Shown here piece after piece: positions 21,498 through 33,714 of a stretch of 64,000 bases of DNA; positions within the stretch are counted from its first letter, which is position 1, and the number at the start of each line of letters is the position of its first letter. Below the pieces are notes generated by a model. It searched no databases and was not told the origin of the DNA. It was given only the letters and a program-made list of their open reading frames with translations. The DNA is from Crotalaria pallida. Taxonomy: Eukaryota > Streptophyta > Magnoliopsida > Fabales > Fabaceae. Location: contig CM075653.1 of assembly GCA_037953625.1 (NCBI GenBank), forward strand, positions 9,672,001 through 9,736,000. Direction: 5' to 3'. Both the position numbers and the translations under genes were made by a program.

Positions 21498-24400
21498 ATG
21501 CATTCGTTCGGTTACCGAGCGAACGCGGTGCTAACCTTCGCCGTTACGATTCTGGCTCTTATGTGTGCCATTGCCTCTTTCTCCGATAACTTCAACAACC
21601 CTACCCCTGTCGCTCAAGTCCAGGTAAATACTAAATACCTTGCTCTCTCTCTCTCTCTCACTCTGTGTCCGTTTTCGTAATTTCTCTTTCTTTTTTTTTT
21701 TTTGACAGATCTGTAATTACCGTAATTTTGTTATTTGATTTTACTGTGTTTAGGTCTTGAATATTAACTGGTTTCAGAAACAACCCCACGGCAATGACGA
21801 GGTAATTTAATTACTGTGCTGATAGTGGTTACAGTATTTATTAGGTTTTGCTTCACGAGCTCAGATTCGCGTTTTAGAACCTCTTCCGGATTTAGGATTG
21901 AGTGCATATTTGTGGAAAATCACGTTCGGTCTCAAAATCAAGTTGGATGTGAAACAATTGTGAGTAGCTCCCTGCAGAATCAATTCTAGAGGAATACAAC
22001 GTGCATACAAACATGCACTAATTCGATTTTATCATATAGGGAGTGCTCCCTCCGTCTCAAATATAAGAAAAAAAATGATAAGGATTACGGTCTTGAATAT
22101 AAGTAAAACTAGCTAATTTTCACTATAAAATATTTTTATTTCTAAATGGGTCTCTCCGACGACGCATGAATGGTTAGGAGTTCACGTTTTCATCATCTTT
22201 GGTAAAATCAAGTCCACCGCGAACATATTTATAATTATATATATAAAATTTAGGCAAAACTATTAGATTGGTCCTGTAAGTTATTTTTTGGTTGCGATTT
22301 CGTCCCTTAACTTTTTTTCGTTTCAAATAAATCTCAAAGTTTGTAACTTGTTTCAAATAAATCCTTCGGTCCAATTCTGTTTTAACACCGTTAATGGGAG
22401 CCTCCTACGTGGCAACCAATGGTCTTATAAGGCTAAATAACAACGTTACACCTCAATACGATGTCGTATGAGACCAAAATAGAAGCTTATTGAGTTATTC
22501 CTAACTGTTTTGGTTTTCTCTTTTGGCCTCATATGACATCATTTTGGGGATGTAACGTTGAGTTTTAGCCACATAAGACCAATGGTTGTCACATAGGAGA
22601 CTCTCATTAACGGTGTTAAGACAAAATTGGATGGAAGGATTTATTTGAAACAAGTTACAAACTTACGGATTTATTTGAAACAAAAAAAAGTTAAGGGACG
22701 AAATCGCAACCAAAAAATAACTTACAGGACCAATCTAGTAGTTTTGCCTAAATTTTATATTAATTCTATTGATATTAATAATTCTATATAATATAGAATT
22801 AATGGAAACCGTAAAACCGTACAATTGATATTATATAGAAAAATAAAAAGACCTTATTTGATCAAAGGTCCAATTGATCACCACGTCGGTGGTATGGATG
22901 ATTGTTTCTTTAAATTCATAACACTTTCCCGATGCTCTTAAAACTTGTTCCATCATTTACTTAAAATCCTCATTCCCAATATAGTGAAGTTTATTTTATT
23001 TTATGTTTTTCTTTGCGATGGAGTATTAAGGGCAATTTAGGCAACAAAGTTTACCTTTGTAGATGAATTCGAGAAAAGTAAATGTATCCAACTAACATCC
23101 TTAACATGTGTGATGTTAGTTTATTAGTATTTGCTTATAAATGAGGCCGGAGGGTGTACACGCTTATGAAATACGAACTTGGTTGATTTTGGCAATTAAG
23201 TTTTTGTTAATCTTCGTATGTGTCCAGCAGCTTAATTAGTAACCTTGACTTTTGAGAAAGGAGAGATCTAATTAATTCACCCTTCAGTATAAGCAAGTTA
23301 CCACTGAGAAGTGAGAATGATATTTATCTGTGATTTGCGAGAGCATAGTACTATACAGTGAAAACTTGCAAGGGAGCAAGGTTTTGAAATGCAGATGTGG
23401 AGAATTGCATGTGAGTGCCACCATGGCATACACGGCTGCACTTGTGGCCGTGATGCGGTTGCATACTTGCATAGATTGCCAAATGCAATATTGTGGTTGC
23501 AGTCTGCTACTTATAAGTTAAAACTATGGCAGGGAGATTATTTTGATAGGTAGATTGTATTGTCATTTTGGAAAGATGTGAAATAATAAGGGAACACTTT
23601 GACATGAAAATGAAGGCGAAGGAATAAAAGTGCTCCACAGAGTTATTGATGATGCTGTTTGCATGTTCAAATTTCCAAGGCTTTAAAATGTACTTGTTCA
23701 CACTTCACAACAGTAATTTGATAGATTCTGCCAGGATTGTTGAGGGCATTTTAAGGTATGATAACCTGGATGTGGCGGGGGACACAACAGATTTGCAGAA
23801 TGTTTTCAATACATTTATAATTGGAGAAACTTTCATATTACTGAATAATGATGAAAAAATGCATAGCCGTGGTTCTTCAGCATCGTGCACAGGGTTAAAT
23901 TACTTATGAAACTGTGACAAGAATAGAGCTTTCCGGAAGTTGAATAAATTAGTTTTTGTTTGAGGATTGCACATTCATGTATGTAGTCTCCTTGATTTAA
24001 ATGTTATTTGGTTCTTTCTGTTATTATGAGGTTTTACTATTGGTATTACTAGTTGAATCTTTCTTCATTTAAATCTTGATAGGCTTTTTTATGGTTTTAT
24101 CTCACCTATATGAGCCAAATGTTCTGAATTTGTTGCTACATGTTGTATTATGAACTTAATATCTTCCTGTGTCATAGACCACTTCATTGTGATGCCTTTC
24201 TGATTATTCAAATGTCATTTTTATTCATTGTCCAAACCGCCTTTCAAATTTTGCAGGTCAGCATGACACTGAATATCTCAGCAGATTTACAGTCACTTTT
24301 CACTTGGAACACAAAACAGGTTCTTGACTTGAACTAGCGTTATTCTTTATGTTCAATTTTTTGTTGTCTCTTCCCCCTTTGGGTCTTGAAAAGTATGGAT

Positions 24401-25394
24401 GCTCTGGTAGGAAGTAAAAAGGGATGGGGAAGAATGGGAATGTATTAGTATTAAAGATGTGATGAATGTCTTGTTCTATTGTCAAGCTTGTCAGCTCTTC
24501 CTCTGTTCTTCCCATCTTAATGACTTAATTTGTGTCTTACAGCTAAAGGTGCCATACCTATTTCTATAAATAAATTGTTTATTTTCCTGAAACATTTATT
24601 TCTTTTCTCGCATTTATTTGTGCTTTATGTTGTCTATGAATTGTGTTTCTGTGGAAGTGTTGGGATCATATAGAATAATGCATGAGATCCTAATTTCTGA
24701 TCAATAATCTTCATTTCTGTGAGTTAGAATTTCAGTGCTGTCAAGGGGCTCAGTTTTGCCTCATTTTATATGCTTGCAGGTTTTTGTCTTTTTAGCTGCC
24801 GAGTACGAAACTCCGAAGAATTCCTTGAACCAGGTATGATTTGATTCATTGCTTGCTCATTTAGAGTGCATGTCTGCCACCTCCTTTAAATAGGAAAGGA
24901 TAAGAAGAAGCCATAATAGTAGGGGGTTGATGGGTCTCGACTTTTCATTGGTGTGACTGTAGCCATAGTGTGTTTATTCAATTCTTGTACTCAGATAGCT
25001 AAGCTATTGCGTGTTATTCTGCATCACTGCCAAATTTTCTTTATCAAGCTATGGCATATGTTGTCTCGTATTTGTTGCTTAGTTTCTTGAGTTACTTTTT
25101 AACAGATATCACTGTGGGATGGTATCATTCCCTCTAAAGAGCTTGCAAAGTTTTGGATTCATACTTCAAATAAGTACCGCTTCATTGATCAGGTACACTG
25201 CTCTCCAATAGTATGGAAATACTTCAGATTTATTTGTTATTTACTTTTGCCAATTTTTTCATGTCCAGGGAAGCAATTTGCGTGGTAAAGAATTCAACTT
25301 GACTATGCACTGGCATATCATGCCCAAGACTGGCAAAATGTCTGCAGACAAAATAGTCATGCCAGGTTACCGTTTGCCAGAGGAATATAGATGA
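21498..25394 (+). CDS. SPCS3: Signal peptidase complex subunit 3 (SPC22/23)
   Basis: Six exons splice in frame with GT-AG borders: 21498-21623, 21754-21801, 24257-24319, 24780-24833, 25106-25192 and 25269-25394. The product is 167 aa, the usual plant SPC22 length. It begins MHSFGYRANAVLTFAV and has one membrane segment at about residues 12-30. A lumenal domain with two N-glycosylation sequons follows (NIS at 64-66, NLT at 136-138), ending KIVMPGYRLPEEYR. The protein is the conserved glycosylated subunit of the ER signal peptidase, needed for complex stability and cleavage of signal peptides. All exons are intact, so the gene is probably functional. Intron 2 (2.46 kb) has been enlarged by transposon insertions. 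Confidence 0.95.
22046..23153. mobile_element. MITE split by later insertions in SPCS3 intron 2
   Basis: The left end CTCCCTCCGTCTCAAATATA and the right end TATAAATGAGGCCGGAGG are complementary and of the 8935-9215 family. Sequence near the right end (GAGAAAAGTAAAT...CCAACTAAC) also matches that copy. The 1.1-kb interval is too long for one MITE and contains a foldback element. GTG borders both ends. Confidence 0.5.
22246..22758. repeat. Foldback element with ~230-bp arms in SPCS3 intron 2
   Basis: The left arm starts AAATTTAGGCAAAACTA and the right arm ends TAGTTTTGCCTAAATTT. The arms stay complementary for about 230 bases each, including GTTGCGATTTCGTCCCTTAA and its complement, around a spacer of about 55 bases near 22,475-22,530. 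There is no coding sequence. The inverted repeat could form a long hairpin in the SPCS3 pre-mRNA. Confidence 0.8.
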
Positions 25395-26602
25395 TGATGC
25401 TTGCATATCCTGTTAATTAATGTTATTGCTGTAACTTTAGCCTTTTCTATTACGGATATATAAGGCCGGATTAAAGAACTAGAAATAGGGAAAAGATAAT
25501 CGGCTTTTATGTTTGGAAAAGTGGAATGAATAGCGTTTGAATACTTGAATATCCAGAGTTTTCTTCCATAAAAAGGTACTATTTTGCTGTGATGAACCCT
25601 TTCCCTATGAAATTACTTGCCATTGTTACTCTGGAAAATTTTGAAATCGTGATTCAGTTATCTGGTTGTTAAAAATTGGCATCCCTCTGCACTATGATCA
25701 AATTTAGATTCAGAGACAACTGAGACTGCAATTGGTTAGATGATTGATCAATTATTGGTAAGATCGTTCAAGGTCAATTGCATTCAAAATTGATCAATTA
25801 TATTCTAGATTGGTCTATAAAGTCATTGTTCTACAAAAGTCATTGAATCCACCAAATCTCTGTAGGTTGGATGTATTATTGCTCTCCTTACTTTGTAGCG
25901 TGAAGTGAATGGAGATACATGTAAATACACATCGATACTCAAGTAAGAATGTGCTGGTTGAATAGAATGAATAAGATAGGTTTGTATCCAAGAGATGATG
26001 ATACAAATAGAAGTGTCATCGATAGGACTTTAGAACATGAGGACTTTGGCACATTAGGAGAGTCTAATTTAATTTAATAGACTAGTTCATTGCATAATAT
26101 TAGGGCATGCAATTAACTAAAATAAATAAATAGAATTATTTGGTAGTGCGTGCAGTTTTTATTTTTGGGGTCAAGAGTTACTAGATTATTTGCATAATGT
26201 TTGTATCATCAACATTTAATTTTATACTAAGATCATGCATTTTCCATTCTATATTCGAAAAAAGAGAGTGAACACAATAAACATATAGTATTCTTTGCTC
26301 TTTTAATTAAGGCGAGAAATTAAAAGGGTATCCATTGTTGACCAGTGTGCATAACCATCTCAACTCACTAAATAATTTAAGTATGCATGTACGCTTGTTC
26401 TCTTACTTTTCCACAATGCTAACTCGCTCACTCCAGGCGAGTTAAATCTCATACAGTTATCGATTTTTTTTTTATTATTATTTTTTTTAATTTGAAGATT
26501 GCAGTCATCGAATGTTGATGTGTCCATAATCTTTTCATAAATAATAATTAAAATAATTTGAGATGCAGTTTCATAGCATTTAATTGGCTAGAATCAACCT
26601 TG
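25395..26602. other. SPCS3 3' flank and intergenic sequence
   Basis: The 3' untranslated region probably occupies the first few hundred bases; no single polyadenylation signal stands out. Nothing else is supported. Confidence 0.4.
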
Positions 26603-26604
26603 TA

Positions 26605-26953
26605 CTCCCTCCGTTTCAGAATATTAGGCCTTTTAGCCTTTTTTTTTCTTGTTTCATAACATTAGGCCTTTTACAATTCCAATACATAAACATATTTTTC
26701 TTTCCAATTCTAACCTTTATTCAATCATTTCATTCTCTCCTCATTAATTCTACTTTTATCATCTCTCTCATCTCTAAACCAGTATACATTAATTAATGGA
26801 CACACTTACTAATAAATATTAAATACTACTACAATTTTCAATAAGGATTGATAGGGGCATTTTGGACAAATTATACATAACACTTACAATAATTAACATT
26901 TTCTTAATTTATGTGTCCAGGTCTAAAGGCCTAATGTTATGAAACGGAGGGAG
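26605..26953. mobile_element. Stowaway-type MITE (CTCCCTCCGTTTC)
   Basis: The 349-bp element has near-perfect terminal inverted repeats (CTCCCTCCGTTTC and GAAACGGAGGGAG) and TA at both borders. An internal TTAGGCCTTTTA repeats near both ends. Confidence 0.85.
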
Positions 26954-27415
26954 TATATAACTTTGAATGTAAATTCTACAACTTCGCCAATGGTATATAG
27001 GGTTCTATATTCATGAAAGTGATTCTAGAACCTTTTTCTTTGAGTAATTATCTTTAATTTGTTATTTTGAAATTTTTAATTAATTATATTATTATTATTA
27101 GTCTCTTCACCATAATGATTAATTAATTAACTTATTTTTTTTAAAATTTTCTTCACATCACTCCAACCAAGTCCAACAGCTATAGTTCAAATTCAAGCAG
27201 CAAAAAAAATTACAATTGCATTATCCTCCATATTCCATAACCTATTTCAGATATTAATATTAAAAAATTCATTAAAAAAAAAAAAAAAACCAAAACTGGC
27301 ATATGTTAACTGTGCATGAGTTATCACTTACTCCTATTATCATCTCCCACAAAAGCAAAGAACGCGCAAAATCCCATATGGGACCCGAACAGCTTTCTAA
27401 TCTAACCTTTATTGC

Positions 27416-27641
27416 ATCTTGACTGTGAGTTTTTTTTATTTGGTGTACATCAAGGTTATCCTCAGCTGATAGCCGAAAACTAATTCTCTCCGAGACGAAG
27501 AGATCATCGAAGTGGGTTTTGCCTTTATCAATAAAGGTTTTTCTATGTTTATGGAAGGGATCAAACACCTGACATCATGCTTAAGGAACCCAGTTATCTA
27601 CCAACTATGCTGGATTTTGTTGGTATCTTGATCTTGAGTTT
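27416..27641 (-). mobile_element. tRNA-derived SINE, copy 2, just upstream of CCX
   Basis: On the minus strand the body (27,624 to 27,433) begins ACCAACAAAATCCAGCATAG, with box A-like GTTGGTAGATAACTGGG and box B GTGTTTGATCCCTT, and ends in an A-run. Its first part aligns with the SINE at 8,495-8,634; the 3' part is longer and different. Imperfect 17-bp direct repeats flank it (27,416-27,432 and 27,625-27,641, 14 of 17 identical). It ends about 75 bases before the CCX start codon, so it lies in or next to the CCX 5' leader. Confidence 0.8.
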
Positions 27642-27714
27642 TTGAGTTTTGACCATTCAAAATAAACACACTACCAAAAACCACACAGACACAGTAGCAG
27701 CATAGAGGAATGGC

Positions 27715-30046
27715 ATGGCCTTCACTCTCACTTTCTCTTCCTCACTCTCCCTTCCCATCATTCTCTTCCTCTTCTTCTTCTTCTTCTTCTTCTTCTTCAT
27801 CATAACCCCTCCTTCCTATCCCTTTCCCTTTCCCTTTCCCTCCCTTTCTCATAGATCACTTCTCTCAACCCCTTCTCCTTCTTGTAAACCACAATCACAA
27901 TCAAATGGAATCATTAACTACCATTCCCTCCACAACTGCCTCTTCAACTCAAACCCTTTCCTCTCCCTCCCTTCCCTCTCCCTCTTCCTCCTCCTCCACT
28001 TCCACCTCCTCATCTCCACCGCCACCCACCATTTCTCCCTCGTTACCACCTCCCTCGCTTCTCACCTCCGTCTCTCCCCTTCCATGGCCGCCGTCACCCT
28101 CTTGGCTCTCGGCAACGGCTCCCCCGACGTCTTCTCCTCCCTCGCCGCCCTCCGCTCCTCCCACCCCCGCACCGCCTTAGCCTCCACTCTCTCCGCCGGC
28201 GCCTTCGTCTCCGCTCTCGTCTTCGGCTTCGTCGCCATCCACGCCGCTCCGTTCTCTCTCGATCCTGCGCCGTTTGTCAGAGACGTCATGTTCTATCTCA
28301 CCGCCGCGCTGTTCTTGTTTTACGTTTATCTGAGCGCGGAGATCTTCCTGTGGCAGGCGGTTGCGTTTGTAGGGTTTTACGTCTTCTTCGTAGGGTTTGT
28401 GTTTTATATGGATTTGGGAATTGGACAAGATCGGAGGGTGGCGAAGGGTGTGAATGATGCTTCTGTTGTTGTGGATCTTGAAGAACAGAAGGAATTGATC
28501 ACTCCCTCTTCTTCTTCTTCTCATCGAGAGGATGAGAATGAGAAGCAACGTAGTTCTGGATTTTGCGGAGCTTTTGAATCGGTATGTTTCGATTAGCACG
28601 TGCTTTGTTTTTTATTTATTTATTGTGTTTATGAAATTATGATTATATTATTATGAGTTACTACATGTTAATGTTTGTGTTTAGAGTTGCATATAGGGTG
28701 ATTTGGTGTTTTTATGGTAGTTACTTGGATTTGGTAACTTGCTTGAGCTACTTGGGGGCTGAGTGGATGAGTGGACGCACCAGATAAGATTAAAACAGGA
28801 TTAGGAATAGATCGCACAATAGAAGAAGTTGAGGTAGCAACTACTATGGAAAAGATAGATTGTTGAATCTCGCCTTAGGCAATTTAGGCATGTTCGGAGA
28901 AGACATGTAGGGTAGATTAAATGAAGGATAATCTAGTAGTTAGAGGTACAAGGAGATCGAGAAACCAAAGTTACATGGTACACTGAAACCCCTGCGATCC
29001 ATGTTTTGGTACTTGGTACTTCCATTCCAAAACGTGAGTCATTTGCCATCCCAAATGCTCAAGGTTGCATTCTCAAATCCAAACCTAAATTCTTAAATCC
29101 CAAACTCTCTACCACAATTCTATCTATTTAATAAACAATGATAAAAAATTAAAATAAATTAATAAATTGAAATATCTATACCACAGTCTAGATGTTTTCA
29201 TATTCTTTTTTAAAAATTTATTACTTTATGTCAGTATAGCTAAAGTTTATACACGGATGAATTTTGGTCCGAAAAGGCAAACATACTCCCTTTTTAAATT
29301 ATATTATTATGAGTCACATGCTAATGTCTCTTTTTAGAGTTGCATGTAGGTGATTTGGTGTTTTTATGGCAGTTACTTGGTTTTCCCTTAAAAAAATGGT
29401 AGTTACTTGGTTTTGGTAACTTGCCTCGCATGGTGGCTGAGTGGATGAGTGGACAGATAAGGTTAAGATAGGATTATGAATGATTGCATTAGAGAGGAAG
29501 TTGAGATAGCAACTACTGTAGAAAAGATAGTTGAATCTCGCCTTATGCAATTTGGGCATGTTTGGAGGAGACATGTAGAGTAGATAATGTAGGTGAAAAC
29601 TATGGTTCTAATTTGCGGTTGTGGTCACTTTGCATTTATTGTGTTTGCAACTAATTGCGGTCACGGTAATGTTGCGGCCTCACTTACAGCTGTGGATCAT
29701 AATTTAAAACTGCGAAACCTTTAAGGAGGATTTAGATATAAATGATTTGTCTATAGACATGATCCATAATATGACATTGTGAAGTTGTTTGATCTATGTA
29801 TCCAACTCCACCTAGTAAAAAGGGTTTGGTTGTGTGTAGTTATTATCTGAGTTCGTTTTTCTGTTGGATGATGTGCGAATTTACAGTTGCATGTAGGTGA
29901 TTTAGTGTTTATATGGTATTTACTGGGACTCCGTAACTTGCCTTTTCTGACGGCTGGTAGATCAAAAAAAGGAAAAGTGTGTATGTTTAGAAGATTTTCA
30001 ATGAGTAGACTAAAGAGGAACAATATTTTGTGTAGTGAGTTCAAGT

Positions 30047-30085
<39 letters not shown>

Positions 30086-32916
30086 TTCATAAAATTTACA
30101 TGCAAAAAAACTTGACATTAAAGAATATTCAGATACCCATATCTACTGCATGAGCCTACTACCAAACCAAGTGTGTTTATAAGCATTTCTCCACACTCTA
30201 GCAGTATGTTTCAATTTTTCCCCATTCAGCAAAGCAAGTGCTTGATACTTGTGAATGAATATTCAAGACACGAGCTCATTTTGATTCCTGCATTCATATT
30301 TTTGTATATTTTCCGTTTTCCCAAGATTTCCCTTCAAGCATGTACAGTTTGAGGTTAGTATGTATAAGTTCTAATAAAACACATAATCCTCTGATTTAGT
30401 CCCATGGCTAGTATAGGATAGGTATTACTTGATTACTTTCATAAATTCACCCATATGGTCCAGCAACATGCCAGCATGACTGCATTCCATTTTCTTGTGA
30501 TTTCAGTGTAACAAATGTTTGGCCCTTTAGTTAACTTGCTCATGGTTATTGAATCGAGATTTGTATCGTGAATCGGTAGACTTATTTTCTAAATCATGAA
30601 TCGAATCGATTACATTATTAATACTGTAATTTAATCAGTATAAAATATTTTTTATACAATGAAATAATAGATATTACTCCATTTTAAGTCAAATTACACA
30701 TTATATACCAAATAAACTAAAAAAATAAAATAAGCTCCAGTCATAGTATATCAAAAAGAGAATGGGAGCCAACTTTCTCGTATTTAAATCGAAATAAAAA
30801 GCGTAGAATCAGAAGGGGAGGATAATTCCGTCACTTTTCCCTTGCACCCATAAAAAAATGTAACAAAAATTATCCCAGAAACTCGTTTTTCACAAACAGG
30901 TTGCACCTGGCCCGACCTGATTGGTGAGCGACCCGGTCTCAACATAAGAAAAGCTGCGGCGCAAACGAATTTCCCTTCTCCATAACTGGGTCACGAGCAG
31001 CCCGACCCGTTTCAGCATCCGACCCGGTATTTTGTGAATCACAAATAATGTTTTTGCGATTTTTCGATTCTGATCCCAATGCATACGATTCGAGCACACG
31101 ATACACCAAACTATCCGTATCATCTGCTCATGATATTGCAACGAATCGAATCGTATGACTAACTACTATGAACTTGCTACCCATTACTTTAATAGGATAA
31201 CTGCATCGGACGTACAACAGTGGAGGTTTACTTGGGTAATAACATTTCAATTTTTTTTTTTTCCAAATTTGTTTTTGTTTAATAATAAGAAAAGGCCAAT
31301 GACTTTCTGAAGTGGGTGCAGCAAAACTATTCTTAACCTCGAACAAAGGCCTTGAAGCTATTGATTTAATGTACAGTTCCTTCTGAAAATGACTAAAGTT
31401 TAAAAGAACAATCGCTTGGAAAACACTTGATCTTTTCTTTTTGCATTTTAGTTTTCATATTTGATGTAATAAACTTGGTGCTCAGCTACTTTTAGAGCTA
31501 ACACATCTTTCATACATGCATCTATAAAATACAAACATGTAGTGACTTCTTTTTACCATTAAAATACTGCATTTAAGCAAAACAAAGTTCATAAAACTGT
31601 ACTGTTTTCCATGTTTATAATCAGGTTTGGTGACTGGACTACAAAATGCATTTACTTGAAACTGGGGTGATGGAATAGTTTCCAGAGAGTGTACCCAGCA
31701 GAAACATATGAAAAGATTGAAAGTTCTCTAATATGCTGGCATTAAATCAATGATTCCTTTGTTGGTAGACATTGATATGGTTAACCTATTAATCTATTTT
31801 TCGCTTGACTACCAACACACACACAAGGGCACACCACACAAAAAGAAGAAATCAATTATGAGGTTAACTAATTGATCTCTTTGTTGGTAGGCATTGAACT
31901 CTGCACAGCTGTGGTCATTGCCATGATCATTTTTTTAGATTTGAACTCAATTATGAGGTTAACTGTTTATTTTGTTAAATAATATATTTCTTTGAACTCT
32001 TTGTAAGAAATAATTCGGTATAAACATAGCCATTGGTTCCTATATTGAAATAATAATATAGCCAATGCTGTTGCAGATTGGTTTATAGTTCTTTAATGAT
32101 ATTATTCTGCTTGAGGTTGTGCTGACATACCCCCTCGCACTATGTTCACAGATTTCTAAATTATGGGAGGTGCCTGTCTCAACTATCTTGAAATTGACAA
32201 TCCCTCAACCAGCACCATCACAATGGAGCAGATTTTATGCATCAGCAAATATTGCTCTTTGTCCGCTAGCCCTCTTGTATGCCTGCAACTCATTTGTGCC
32301 ATTTAATCATCCCGTAGTTTTCCTCCTCCCCAACACTCATTTCCCCCTCTGGTCAGTAGTGCTCACGACAAGCTTCTCTCTTGCATTACTTCATTTTTTA
32401 TTAGAGAAAGAACCCCCGAAAACCGAGCAATTGCCTGTGGTGGTCACAGCGTTTGTTATGAGCGTGTTTTGGATATCTACTACAGCCGGAGAACTGGTTA
32501 ACTGCCTTGAAGCTATAGGTATACTTCTCAAATTGCCACCGGCCATCCTCGGTCTTACGGTGCTGGCATGGGGAAACTCAGTGGGGGATCTTGTTGCCGA
32601 TGTTGCAGTTGCTAAAGCAGGTCATCCAGCAATGGCAATGGCTGGATGCTTTGCCGGACCAATGTTTAACATGCTTGTTGGTCTTGGATCTGCTTTGGTG
32701 GTACAGACATCAAATATTTATCCTAGAGCTTATGAGCTCAATTTCCACGCCGGTATTGTCACCGCATTTGTTTTCTTGATTTTAAGCCTTATGGGGTCTC
32801 TCCTTGTGATCACTTGGTGCAGATTTCGAGTGCCTAGGTTTTGGGGATTTTGTCTGGTAGGCCTCTATGGTGCTTTTATGGCAGTGAGTTTGCTAATAGC
32901 CATGTTTTCAGGGTGA
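27715..32916 (+). CDS. CCX: Cation/calcium exchanger (CCX family)
   Basis: Two exons, 27715-28581 and 32152-32916, join in frame through GT-AG borders to give 543 aa, close to the usual CCX length. The first exon holds the alpha-1 repeat with GNGSPD at residues 133-138. The second holds the alpha-2 repeat with GNSVGD at about 430-435. These are the ion-binding signatures of the CCX/NCKX branch of the Ca2+/cation antiporter superfamily. Many hydrophobic segments and a hydrophilic central loop (about 245-285, Ser/Glu-rich) match the expected 11-13 span topology. Relatives move K+, Na+, Mn2+ or Ca2+ across the vacuolar or endomembranes; the ion here cannot be told. The N-terminus includes a poly-Phe run encoded by a CTT microsatellite, which may vary in length. 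No lesion is seen. Antisense frames in exon 1 are shadows. Confidence 0.92.
27770..27800 (+). repeat. CTT microsatellite coding for poly-Phe
   Basis: A CTT/TTC trinucleotide run near the start of the CCX frame encodes a stretch of phenylalanines in the first hydrophobic segment. Being in frame, length changes would not disrupt the gene. Confidence 0.8.
28610..29945 (+). repeat. Three copies of an RTE-type LINE fragment in the CCX intron
   Basis: A unit that includes AGAGTTGCAT...GGTGATTTGGTGTTTTTATGG is present at about 28,640-28,960 and 29,300-29,590, and in part at 29,883-29,945. In the second copy the translation reads WMSGQIRLR, then CIREEVEIATTVEKIVESRL and FGHVWRRHVE. This is the well-known C-terminal block of plant RTE-clade reverse transcriptase proteins (EKMVESRLRWFGHV.RR). 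Stops break each copy. Confidence 0.6.
30048..30082. repeat. TA microsatellite
   Basis: An uninterrupted (TA)n tract of about 30 bases in the CCX intron. Confidence 0.9.
30083..32151. other. Remainder of the CCX intron
   Basis: Positions 30,540-31,170 contain related GAATCGA.AT.GTATCG segments near both ends and look repetitive, but no transposon borders were proved. No gene is supported. Confidence 0.35.
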
Positions 32917-33701
32917 TTGATCTTATTGGTTAGGTAGTTTATGAGTTATATCCATAACCAAACCCCATCAGAAGCTAAATCCACATTCATGGGCATTATT
33001 GAAGGAAGAATTCAATAATTATAGTCAATTGATGATAGAGGTGCTTGTATTTTGTAAAGTTCTAAACTCTTGATTTTTTGTATCAACAGTTGTAATCTTT
33101 CACTTGTACCATTTTATTACCATTTTTTCACTTGTACCATTTTATTGTGTTAGTTAATTTTAATAGACTTGTAAACTTTAGTATGAAAATCATACCCACG
33201 GGCCACGAATTTAGATTTTCTTGTTAAATAAGAAGCGGGGATACTCTCATAGAGTGATACAAGTAGCTCTTTTTGGGGTCTTGTTAAAAATTGAGGGTAT
33301 TGTTAACATAAAAAATTACAAATTTCAATTATTTTTATTGGAAACATAGAAAATATCATTTTTCAATAGTTTATCATTATATTTGATTCTTTAGCTGTTA
33401 TTAGCATTTGTCTTTTAAATATAGCTGTTGTACTTCATAACCCATTATGATGGGTCATTGTATAAGAACATGTCTTTATCTACTCTCGTTGGGGAGTTTT
33501 TTTTTACAACCACATTTCCCTTGCATAATGTGTTACTTATTACCTAATACAAACAAGAAAATCAAGAACAATGGTAAATTGTGGGGTATTTCGATGAAGA
33601 AAAACATACAATAGTATTAATCATATAACATTGTCTTGTGAATGAAAGGATTGAGAATGAGATAAACATCGTGTTCATGTAATAATGAAACAAGGTTTAG
33701 A
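32917..33701. other. CCX 3' flank
   Basis: The CCX 3' untranslated region probably lies in the first 250 bases. A short direct repeat, CACTTGTACCATTTTATT, occurs twice near 33,102-33,146. Nothing else is seen. Confidence 0.4.
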
Positions 33702-33714
33702 AAAGGAAAATGTA

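Noticed and set aside
28177..28599. Long antisense frames under CCX exon 1 (minus strand, 71-140 codons)
   Set aside because: They overlap a clearly conserved exchanger exon and have biased low-complexity content; they are shadows of its GC-rich codon use.
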